The notes beneath the pieces were generated by a model. It was not told the DNA's origin, did not search any database, and saw only the letters and a list, made by a program, of their open reading frames with translations. A stretch of 64,000 nt of DNA, from the NCBI GenBank assembly GCA_002919235.1, contig PKEX01000029.1:112583-176582 (forward strand), in the 5' to 3' direction. The DNA comes from Clostridia bacterium (GTDB lineage: Bacteria; Bacillota; Limnochordia; DTU080; RSA5). The position numbers and the translations under genes were made by a program. Of this stretch, positions 1-6,757 are shown piece by piece; position 1 is the stretch's first letter; the number at the start of each line of letters is the position of its first letter.

Positions 1-918
1 ATCCTTTACGGGCTCTCGCTGCTCTACGGCCTGACGGGATCCACCCATCTGGCAGAGATCGCCGCGGGGCTCGCCGCCTCCCCCAACGCGAGCCTGATCA
101 CCGCAGCGGGCGTCTTCATCATCGCCGGCTTCGGCTTTAAGATCGCGGCGGTGCCGTTTCACATGTGGGCGCCCGACACCTACGAGGGCGCGCCTACACC
201 CGTTTCGGCCTTCTTGATCACGGCTTCGGAGGCCGCGGGCTTCGCCGCTCTCCTCCGGATCCTGCTGGTGGGCCTGGCTCCTGCCCTGCCCCAGTGGCAG
301 GCGGTGCTCGCGGTGATCGCCTTCGTGACCATGACCTTCGGCAACGTCACCGCGATCGTGCAGACCCGCACCAAACGGATGCTGGCCTACTCGGCCATCG
401 CCCAAGCGGGGTACGTCCTGGTGGGCGTCGCGGTGGCCACCCCCGAGAGCGTCTCGGCGATGCTCTTTTACCTGATGGTGTACGCCTTCTCCACCATCGG
501 CGCTTTCGCTGTGGTCATCATGCTGAGCAACCACGTGCCCAGCGAGGAGATCGAAGACTTCAAGGGCCTGGCCCGCCGGGCGCCGGCCTTTGCCCTGTCC
601 ATGGCGTTCCTGCTGCTCTCGCTGATCGGCGTACCGCCTACGGGCGGCTTCTTCGGCAAGCTCTCCCTCTACCGGGCGGCCGTCGACGGCGGGATGGTGT
701 GGCTCGCCCTGGCGATGGTGCTCAACTCGGCGATCTCGGTGCCGTACTACTTCAACGTGATCCGCAACATGTACCTGGCCGAAGGGCCTTCGACGGCGCT
801 GGGGGCCCGGCCCGGGCTGAAGATCGCCTTGGGCATCTCCGTAGCGGCCACCTTGCTCCTGGGCGTCTTCCCCGAGCCGCTGGTGGGGTTGTTGCGCACC
901 CTTCACATCATGCCGTAA
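1..918 (+). CDS. nuoN: NADH-quinone oxidoreductase subunit N, 3' part
   Basis: Antiporter-like, proton-pumping membrane subunit of respiratory complex I, which passes electrons from NADH to quinone. The frame is open from the first base of the window, so the N-terminal third lies outside. The visible 305 residues are nearly all hydrophobic helices and contain the family-typical stretch FHMWAPDTYEGAPTPV in a transmembrane helix boundary. A strong intrinsic terminator follows the stop within 60 bases, and the next gene has its own promoter, so this is probably the last gene of a nuo operon. NuoL and NuoM are relatives, but the PFHMWAPD context and the short C-terminus fit NuoN best. Confidence 0.93.
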   Translation: MLYGLSLLYGLTGSTHLAEIAAGLAASPNASLITAAGVFIIAGFGFKIAAVPFHMWAPDTYEGAPTPVSAFLITASEAAGFAALLRILLVGLAPALPQWQAVLAVIAFVTMTFGNVTAIVQTRTKRMLAYSAIAQAGYVLVGVAVATPESVSAMLFYLMVYAFSTIGAFAVVIMLSNHVPSEEIEDFKGLARRAPAFALSMAFLLLSLIGVPPTGGFFGKLSLYRAAVDGGMVWLALAMVLNSAISVPYYFNVIRNMYLAEGPSTALGARPGLKIALGISVAATLLLGVFPEPLVGLLRTLHIMP

Positions 919-944
919 CGGGGCTCTATGCCGTCGCTCTCCTC

Positions 945-977
945 AAGGCCTTGGGCGTCGCGGCCCAAGGCCTTTTT
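945..977 (+). terminator. Intrinsic terminator after nuoN
   Basis: A perfect 12-bp stem (945-956 pairs with 963-974) with a 6-nt loop runs straight into a T run at 973-977. It lies 26 bases after the nuoN stop and ends the presumed nuo operon. Confidence 0.9.
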
Positions 978-999
978 CGTGCTCCCGCGCAAGAATGTC

Positions 1000-1028
1000 T
1001 GGACAAACGGGAGTCGGCGTGATAGAGT
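1000..1028 (+). promoter_or_regulatory. Sigma-A type promoter of the first cold-shock gene
   Basis: TGGACA at 1000-1005, a 17-base spacer and TAGAGT at 1023-1028 preceded by TGA, so an extended -10 is possible. The predicted start leaves a leader of about 40 bases before the cold-shock gene. Confidence 0.5.
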
Positions 1029-1073
1029 TGACCCATACCGGGCGCCAGTCCGGAAGAAAGAGGAGGTTTTTCC

Positions 1074-1280
1074 TTGCAAGAAGGTATCGTGAAGTGGTTC
1101 AGTGCGGAGAAGGGATACGGGTTCATCGAGCGTGGAGACGGTCAGGGCGACGTGTTCGTCCACTTCTCCGCCATCAAGGGCGACGGCTTCCGTACGCTGG
1201 AGGAGGGCCAGAGGGTCACCTTTGAGGTGACGCAAGGCCAGAAAGGGCCCCAGGCGGCCAACGTGTCCGTCGTTCGCTAG
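1074..1280 (+). CDS. Cold-shock protein, CspA/CspB family
   Basis: Single OB-fold nucleic-acid-binding protein of 68 residues that acts as an RNA chaperone. RNP-1-like KGYGFIE and RNP-2-like DVFVHFSAI are both present, followed by GPQAANV. The TTG start is chosen because AGGAGG at 1061-1066 lies 7 bases upstream and the protein then begins MQEGIVKWF, matching the family start. It is monocistronic, with its own promoter and terminator. A second csp gene faces it convergently. Confidence 0.95.
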   Translation: MQEGIVKWFSAEKGYGFIERGDGQGDVFVHFSAIKGDGFRTLEEGQRVTFEVTQGQKGPQAANVSVVR

Positions 1281-1310
1281 CCACTTCCGGCAAGACGAAA
1301 GGCAGGCACT

Positions 1311-1345
1311 GCGGGGCGAGAGGCATCCTCTCGCCCCGCCTTTTT
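1311..1345 (+). terminator. Intrinsic terminator after the first csp gene
   Basis: A perfect 13-bp stem (1311-1323 with 1327-1339), a 3-base loop and five T residues at 1341-1345. Confidence 0.92.
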
Positions 1346-1380
1346 CCGAGTAGGGCGCTCATCCGCATTCGATCACAAAC

Positions 1381-1408
1381 GAAAGACCCCGGGCGATGCG
1401 CCCGGGGC
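1381..1408 (-). terminator. Probable terminator of the second csp gene
   Basis: GC-rich hairpin (1387-1395 with 1399-1407) downstream of the leftward csp gene. On the minus strand it is followed by TCTTTCG, a weak T tract. Confidence 0.55.
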
Positions 1409-1453
1409 TCCGTTCCCAGCCTGAAGCTGCCCGTCGAAGGTGGCCAGCAACGA

Positions 1454-1693
1454 TCAGAACTCGCCGAAGGAGTAGGACGTGGGAGCCGGCCCGATCTTGA
1501 CGACGTTTGCAGCCTGAGGACCTCTGCTGCCCATCACGATCTCAAACTCCACTTCTTGGCCCTCGTCGAGCGTCTTGAAGCCTTCCTGCTGGATGGCGGA
1601 GTAGTGGACGAAGACGTCCTCGCCATCCTCCCGCTCGATGAAGCCGTACCCCTTCTCGTTGCTGAACCACTTCACTCTTCCACGCACTGCCAT
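1454..1693 (-). CDS. Cold-shock protein, CspA/CspB family (second copy)
   Basis: OB-fold RNA chaperone of 79 residues with [16 protein letters not shown] and RGPQAANV, plus a C-terminal extension of about 10 residues ending in SYSFGEF that the first copy lacks. The start at [10 protein letters not shown] fits the family. An ATG four codons further upstream has almost no gap to the AGGAGG at 1712-1707, whereas the chosen ATG has a 13-base gap, longer than usual, so the start is not fully settled. It has its own promoter and converges on the first csp gene. Confidence 0.93.
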   Translation of the reverse strand: MAVRGRVKWFSNEKGYGFIEREDGEDVFVHYSAIQQEGFKTLDEGQEVEFEIVMGSRGPQAANVVKIGPAPTSYSFGEF

Positions 1694-1767
1694 GGAACCA
1701 AGCATGCCTCCTAAGGATTTCTCGATCGGGCGCTCCCATCCAAGTAGGCACTACCCCATCTGGTTGT

Positions 1768-1796
1768 ACGGTATCACACGCACCGGGCGGCGTCAA
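1768..1796 (-). promoter_or_regulatory. Sigma-A type promoter of the second csp gene
   Basis: On the minus strand: TTGACG (1796-1791), 17 bases, then TACCGT (1773-1768) preceded by TGA (extended -10). The predicted leader is about 65-70 bases, longer than for the first copy. Confidence 0.55.
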
Positions 1797-1830
1797 GGAA
1801 TTTTACCTCACATAATGCTGGAAGGGTGGG

Positions 1831-3219
1831 TCACTCCGGGGAGAGCAGGGCGACGGCTTCCACATGAGCTGTATGCGGAAACATGTCGACGGGCTGGACT
1901 TTACGGGTGACGTAACCGTGAGCCCTGAGGCGCGCGAGGTCCCGGGCCAGCGTGGCGGGAGCGCAGGAGACGTAGACGATGCGCCGGGGACCGGCGGCCG
2001 CGACCGCCGCCAGCGTGCGCGGGTCGCAGCCGCTCCGGGGAGGATCGAGGATCGCGACGTCCGCCCGTTCGCCCTGCGCCACCCAGCGGGCCAGCGCCTC
2101 TTCCGCCCTTCCCGCCTCGAAGCAGGCGTCCCCGACCCCGTTGCGCGCCGCATTGAGCCGGGCGTCCTGCACGGCCTGCGGCGAAAGCTCCACGCCCCGG
2201 AGCGCCACGCCCTCCCTCGCGACGTAAAGGCCGATGGTCCCGGCGCCGCAGTAGATGTCCCAGACCGAGTCGCCCGGGCGGACGCCTGCCAGCTCCGCGA
2301 CCACGTCGTAGAGGCGACGGGTCTGCTCCGGGTTCACCTGGAAAAAGGAGTCCGGTGAAATCAAGAACTCCCGGTGCCCGATCCGCTCCGCCAAGTGGCT
2401 CTTGCCCCAGAGGACCACCGAGACCGGTCCCATGACGCCGCGGCCGGTCTCCCGCTTGACGTTTTGGACCACGCTGGCCACGGCCGGCACCCGCCGGCGC
2501 AAGCCGGCGATGAACGCCTCCTTGGCGGGAAAGGCGCGCTCCCGGGTCACCAGGATCGCCATGGCTTCTTCCCGGCTGAACGAGACCCGCACCACCAGGT
2601 GGCGAAGAAAGCCCGAGGGCTCTCCTCCCGCCTCGGCGCCGAGCTCGAGTTCTTCCATGAGCTCCCGCACCGCCCGGGCCACTTCCACGGCCAGAGGATG
2701 CTGGATCAGGCAAGGGTCCGCCGGCACCACGTCGTGCGAGCGCCGGCGGTAAAAGCCTACCACCGGCCGGCCGCCTTCCATCGTTACGGGGAACTGGGCC
2801 TTGTTGCGATAGGCCCAGGGCTGCTCCATCCCGATGATGGAAGCCACCGGGACCTCGTCCAGCCCGCCGATGCGGGCCAGCGCCTGGCGGATCCGCTCCT
2901 CCTTCCACCGTAGCTGCTCGGGGTACGCGGCGTGCATCAGCGGGCAGCCGCCGCACCTTCCCGCCACCGGGCACGGCGGCGCGATGCGGCCGGGCGCCGG
3001 GCGCAGGAGCCGGACCAGCCTGGCCTCCCCGTGGCGGGAGTGCACCCGGGTCACCTCCACCTCTGCCTGATCGCCCGGCATCGCCCCCTCCACGAAGAGG
3101 ACGAAGCCGCCCTCCGTGCGCGCGACGCCGTCGCCTTCGTGGTTGAAGTCGACGAACTCCACGCACAGGCGGGCACCGTCGGCGGGCCGCATGTTGGCGC
3201 TTTCGGATCGCACCGGCAC
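1831..3219 (-). CDS. rlmD: 23S rRNA (uracil-5-)-methyltransferase, RlmD/RumA family
   Basis: SAM-dependent methylase that makes 5-methyluridine in 23S rRNA. An N-terminal TRAM-like beta domain (residues about 15-75) is followed by a probable iron-sulfur cysteine set, PPCPVAGRCGGC near residue 85, and DPCLIQH further on. The Rossmann domain contains FFQVNPEQ, DIYCGAGTIG and DPPRSGCD, and VSCAPATLARDL holds the catalytic cysteine. The length of 462 residues is normal for the family. The GTG start has AGGAGG four bases upstream; an ATG at residue 10 is the alternative. RlmCD, TrmA and RlmC are close relatives, so the exact target base is not certain. Confidence 0.9.
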   Translation of the reverse strand: MPVRSESANMRPADGARLCVEFVDFNHEGDGVARTEGGFVLFVEGAMPGDQAEVEVTRVHSRHGEARLVRLLRPAPGRIAPPCPVAGRCGGCPLMHAAYPEQLRWKEERIRQALARIGGLDEVPVASIIGMEQPWAYRNKAQFPVTMEGGRPVVGFYRRRSHDVVPADPCLIQHPLAVEVARAVRELMEELELGAEAGGEPSGFLRHLVVRVSFSREEAMAILVTRERAFPAKEAFIAGLRRRVPAVASVVQNVKRETGRGVMGPVSVVLWGKSHLAERIGHREFLISPDSFFQVNPEQTRRLYDVVAELAGVRPGDSVWDIYCGAGTIGLYVAREGVALRGVELSPQAVQDARLNAARNGVGDACFEAGRAEEALARWVAQGERADVAILDPPRSGCDPRTLAAVAAAGPRRIVYVSCAPATLARDLARLRAHGYVTRKVQPVDMFPHTAHVEAVALLSPE

Positions 3220-3264
3220 AGGGCCTCCTTTTCTCCGGGGCCGGGAAGAACCAGGCTCGGCGGC

Positions 3265-3302
3265 AAAAAGCCCCTTCGGAAAGCCACGCTTTCCGAAGGG
3301 GC
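3265..3302 (-). terminator. Intrinsic terminator of tRNA-Ala
   Basis: A perfect 14-bp stem (3270-3283 with 3289-3302), a 5-base loop, then five T residues on the minus strand (3269-3265), starting 8 bases after the tRNA 3' end. Confidence 0.93.
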
Positions 3303-3309
3303 GTCAATC

Positions 3310-3385
3310 TGGTGGACCTGATGGGAGTCGAACCCACGACCTCTGCGTTGCGAACGCAGCGCTCTCCCAACTGAGCTACAGGCCC
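3310..3385 (-). tRNA. tRNA-Ala (anticodon CGC)
   Basis: A full 76-base cloverleaf with encoded CCA. The anticodon loop TTCGCAA gives CGC, which reads GCG. The acceptor stem has the G3-U70 wobble pair that identifies alanine tRNAs. It has its own promoter and terminator. Confidence 0.97.
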
Positions 3386-3398
3386 GAGGACACCACCT

Positions 3399-3427
3399 AT
3401 TATACACCACCTTTCCGCGGTTTCCAA
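3399..3427 (-). promoter_or_regulatory. Promoter of tRNA-Ala
   Basis: Minus strand TTGGAA (3427-3422), 17-base spacer, then a perfect TATAAT (3404-3399), placing the start a few bases before the tRNA. Confidence 0.75.
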
Positions 3428-3489
3428 GAGGGTATGTACACATAGCAGCAAGATCCCGAGGGAATGCTAACCAGCCGGGAGGTACCCGC

Positions 3490-5370
3490 GTGATCGAAAC
3501 GGACCAGCACACCGCAGGCGAGCTCGTGGTCAGCTCCGGCCGCGGCCCGCTGAAGATCTTCCCTGTCACCGTCCCCATCATGGGCTCCCAAGCCATCGGC
3601 CTCTTTCGCTTGCCGGCCCCTGAACAGCTCAGCGATGAGCACTGGATCGGGGCGCTCTACCCCGTCCAGTACTCTGCCTCCTGCGTCGAGGAGCTGGCGG
3701 GTCTCCTCGAACAGCCCCGTTTGCCGGGCCCTGAGTGGTACCGGCTCCTCGTGGAGGCGGAAGAGCTCTCCCTTCCTCCGGGATCCACGGAACTTCTCGC
3801 ACCCCGGCACCTCGCGGAAGTGTGGCGGCGGGTGGGTGTCATTCCCTACCCCCACCAGCTGGAGACGGCGCGGCGGGTCCTCTTCGAGATGGGCGGGAGG
3901 GCCATCCTCGCGGACGAAGTGGGTCTCGGCAAGACCATCGAAGCGGGCCTGATCATCAAGGAGTGCCTCCTTCGCGGGCTTGCCCGCCGGGTGCTGATCC
4001 TCACCCCCGCCGGCCTGGTATGGCAGTGGTTCCGGGAACTCAAGGAGAAGTTCAGCCTCTCCTGCGGGATGCAGCGGAGCGAGTACGACTGGGAACGGAC
4101 CGATCTGCTCATCGCCTCCATCGACACCGCCAAGCGGAGCCCGCACCGGGAGATCATCCAAAGGCTCCACTACGACATCCTGGTGGTGGACGAGGCCCAC
4201 AAGCTCAAGAACGCAACCAGCCAGAACTACCGGTTCGTCAACTCCATCCGCCGGACTTACTGCCTGCTGCTGACGGCGACGCCGGTGCAAAACGACCTCA
4301 AGGAGCTGTACAACCTGATCAATTTGGTGCGGCCGGGTCAACTGGGCACCTACCGCGAGTTCAAGCGGGCTTTCGTGGCGGACCGCCGGACACCGAAAGA
4401 GGTGGACGGGCTGCGGCGGCTCCTCTCTCAAGTGCTGATCCGCAACCGCCGGGGGCCCGGCTCGGTCCAGTTCACCGCCCGGCACGTCCACGCCGTCCCC
4501 GTGGAGCTCTCCCAGGAGGAGCGAGCGCTTTACGAACGGGTCACGGCCTTCGTGAAAGAAGGGTACCGGAAAGGCCGGAACACGTACCGCAACGTCCTCC
4601 CTCTCATTACGCTGCAGCGGGAGGTGTGTTCCAGCCCCATCGCGGCCGCGATCACCTTGGAGAAGCTCCTGATGAAGGAAGGGGATCCCGAGGAGCGGCG
4701 CCGCTTGGAAGAGCTGCGCGCGCTGGCCCTCTCCCTCCACCGCAACCGCAAGGCCGAAGTGCTGGAAGAGCTCATCGCAGGCCTCGGCGGCGAAAAGGTG
4801 ATCGTCTTCACCGAGTACCGGGCCACCCAGCACTACCTGCGCTGGCGGTTGGAAAAGGCCGGCTTTTCCACGCTGGGCTTCGACGGTTCCCTTTCGCCCG
4901 GCCGCAAGGAGTGGATCCGGGAGCTTTTCCGCCGCCACGGGCAGGTGCTGGTGAGCACCGAGTCGGGCGGCGAGGGGATCAACTTCCAGTTCTGCTGCCA
5001 CGTGGTCAACTACGATTTGCCGTGGAACCCTATGCGCATCGAGCAGCGCATCGGGCGGGTGCACCGGCTCGGGCAGACCCGCGACGTCTCGATCTACAAC
5101 TTCGCCACCCGCGGGACCATCGAAGAGAGCGTCCTGTACCTGCTCTATGAAAAGATCGACATGTTCCAGACGGTCCTGGGCGAGCTGGATACTATCCTCA
5201 CCCGGATTCGCCTCCACGACTCTCTGGAAAAGGAGCTGGCCGACATCCTGGTGGGGTCCGCATCCCGGGAAGTGATGGAAGAGCGGCTGGCACGCTTGGC
5301 AGAACGCATCGTGAGGGCGCGGGACGAGGCGAGGGAGGCGGATCCCCTGGACCGCCTCCGCCTTTGGTGA
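3490..5370 (+). CDS. SNF2-family DEAD-like ATPase, YqhH/RapA-like (copy 1)
   Basis: Double-stranded-DNA-translocating SNF2 ATPase of 626 residues. An N-terminal domain of about 115 residues precedes the motor. The motor shows motif I DEVGLGKTIEAG, motif II DEAHKLKN, motif III LLLTATPVQND and motif VI EQRIGRVHRLGQ. The GTG start has GGGAGG 7 bases upstream. The next gene, 14 bases on, encodes a YqhG-like protein; in Bacillus subtilis the similar pair is yqhH-yqhG, of unknown role. RapA-like RNA polymerase recycling is one possibility, but the RapA-specific N-terminal domains are not evident. A paralogue lies at 10832-12535 on the other strand. Confidence 0.85.
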   Translation: MIETDQHTAGELVVSSGRGPLKIFPVTVPIMGSQAIGLFRLPAPEQLSDEHWIGALYPVQYSASCVEELAGLLEQPRLPGPEWYRLLVEAEELSLPPGSTELLAPRHLAEVWRRVGVIPYPHQLETARRVLFEMGGRAILADEVGLGKTIEAGLIIKECLLRGLARRVLILTPAGLVWQWFRELKEKFSLSCGMQRSEYDWERTDLLIASIDTAKRSPHREIIQRLHYDILVVDEAHKLKNATSQNYRFVNSIRRTYCLLLTATPVQNDLKELYNLINLVRPGQLGTYREFKRAFVADRRTPKEVDGLRRLLSQVLIRNRRGPGSVQFTARHVHAVPVELSQEERALYERVTAFVKEGYRKGRNTYRNVLPLITLQREVCSSPIAAAITLEKLLMKEGDPEERRRLEELRALALSLHRNRKAEVLEELIAGLGGEKVIVFTEYRATQHYLRWRLEKAGFSTLGFDGSLSPGRKEWIRELFRRHGQVLVSTESGGEGINFQFCCHVVNYDLPWNPMRIEQRIGRVHRLGQTRDVSIYNFATRGTIEESVLYLLYEKIDMFQTVLGELDTILTRIRLHDSLEKELADILVGSASREVMEERLARLAERIVRARDEAREADPLDRLRLW

Positions 5371-5384
5371 GGAGCGGGAGAGCC

Positions 5385-6263
5385 GTGCACGCGGGAGACC
5401 AAGCGGTGAAGCGCTTTGTCCTGCGCTATTTGGAGCTCTTGGGCGCCGCCGTCGAAGAGACGGAGCCCGGTCTCTTCCGCATCGAACTCAGCCGGGAGCA
5501 AGCGGCGGAGCTGGAAGGCGGAAACGTGCCCGCGTGGCTGTGGACAGCCGGGCCGAACCCGCCGTCGCAGGTGACGTACTACTTCACCTTTTCCCCCGAA
5601 ACGGCCCAAAAGCACGCCGCCGCCGAGCTGGTGAGCCCCGGCTCCCACCGGCTGCAGCAGGTGGTGGAGTCGGTCCGCAACCTCGCCCGGGCGACCCGGG
5701 CGCACCTTCCCGCACCCCCCGGAATGGGCGCGCGTTTCCGGCCCTTTTACCTCATGTGCCTTCGGGTTGACTTCCGGGGCTCGGCCCAACGCGGCCAGCT
5801 CTTCCGCGTGGCCGTAGACCGGGTCGACGGGGTGCCCCTGCGGCAGCTGGCGGAGCTGCTTTCCCGTCTCCCCCTGGCCGCGGGGCCCCCGCCGGAGCAC
5901 GGGGCCCCCGTGGAACGCCCCCGGCTGGATCTGGCAGACGCGTTTCTCGCCGCCTACCGCGAGCTCTTGGAACAGCTGGAGCGTTCGGACGCGGCGTGGG
6001 CGCAGGAGGCTCTCGAGAGCCTGATCCGGGAGAGGGAACGCCTTGTCGCCTACTTCGAGCAGTGTCAACGGGAGGGGCTGGACGTCAGCGACGAACGGGC
6101 GCGCCGGCTGGCCGAGCTCGAGGCCGTGCGCCCCCGGGTCCACGTACGGCTGCAAGGAGTCTGCGAAGCCTACCTGCCCGTGCGGACCGTGGACGGAACC
6201 GTCGAACACCTGGCCCTTCTGCCGCTGCGCCCCGCTCAGGCTCCCGCGCCCGCTTGGAGATAG
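5385..6263 (+). CDS. YqhG-like partner of the SNF2 helicase (copy 1)
   Basis: A protein of about 292 residues with no catalytic motif that I recognise. The order is an N-terminal alpha/beta part starting DQAVKRFVLRYLELLGA, a beta-rich middle, an acidic coiled-coil-like helix (ESLIRERERLVAYFEQ) and a final beta segment VHVRLQGVCEAYLPV. The second module's partner at 9333-10820 follows the same order, including a matching start DEIARFVAGFF. The GTG start is chosen from that alignment; GTG at 5406 is also possible. The assignment to the YqhG family rests on position beside the helicase and overall pattern. The 3' end overlaps the convergent gamma-carbonic-anhydrase gene by 28 bases. Confidence 0.7.
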   Translation: MHAGDQAVKRFVLRYLELLGAAVEETEPGLFRIELSREQAAELEGGNVPAWLWTAGPNPPSQVTYYFTFSPETAQKHAAAELVSPGSHRLQQVVESVRNLARATRAHLPAPPGMGARFRPFYLMCLRVDFRGSAQRGQLFRVAVDRVDGVPLRQLAELLSRLPLAAGPPPEHGAPVERPRLDLADAFLAAYRELLEQLERSDAAWAQEALESLIRERERLVAYFEQCQREGLDVSDERARRLAELEAVRPRVHVRLQGVCEAYLPVRTVDGTVEHLALLPLRPAQAPAPAWR

Positions 6264-6757
6264 CGGTCTTTCTGGTTCACGTAGTGGCGGACGCCTTCGG
6301 CCATCCGCCGGCGTTCGTCCCCGGTCAGCTCCCTCACGGGTCTCGCCGGCACACCCATCGCCAGCCACCCGGCGGGGATCTCTTTTCCTTCGGGCACCAG
6401 GGCGCCCGCCGCCACCAGCGCGCCTTTGCCGATCCGGGCGCCCGACAAGACGACGGCTCCCATGCCGATCAGCGCCCCGTCCTCCACCACCGCCCCGTGG
6501 ACGATGGCGCCGTGCCCTACGGTGACGTCCCGGCCGATCCGGCAGGGAAAGCCGCGGTCGGTGTGCAGCACCGCCCCGTCCTGGATGTTGCTCCGCTCCC
6601 CCACTTCGATGGGCTCGAGATCGCCCCGGAGCACGGCGTTGAACCAGACGCTGGCGTCGTCGTGCAGGGTGCAGTCGCCGATGATCCGGGCGCCGGGGGC
6701 GACGAAGACCCGCCGGCCAGCCCTGGGCCCGGGGCATCCCGGCAGCTCAACGAACAT
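6236..6757 (-). CDS. Gamma-carbonic-anhydrase-like protein (YrdA/CaiE family)
   Basis: Left-handed beta-helix protein of 173 residues built from hexapeptide repeats. Three histidines that fit the zinc site of gamma-carbonic anhydrases are visible in VLHTD and VGHGAIVHG, so reversible CO2 hydration is possible. Many family members show little activity and the true substrate is unknown. The ATG is preceded by AGAGGAGAG. The gene overlaps the end of the MrfA helicase gene by 11 bases, suggesting coupled translation. The stop lies inside the 3' end of the opposing YqhG-like gene. Confidence 0.88.
   Translation of the reverse strand: MFVELPGCPGPRAGRRVFVAPGARIIGDCTLHDDASVWFNAVLRGDLEPIEVGERSNIQDGAVLHTDRGFPCRIGRDVTVGHGAIVHGAVVEDGALIGMGAVVLSGARIGKGALVAAGALVPEGKEIPAGWLAMGVPARPVRELTGDERRRMAEGVRHYVNQKDRYLQAGAGA

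Noticed and set aside
3400-5217. Open frame of 605 codons on the minus strand, opposite the first SNF2 helicase
   Set aside because: Shadow of a conserved helicase gene; no motif, no ribosome site and it runs through the tRNA promoter region.
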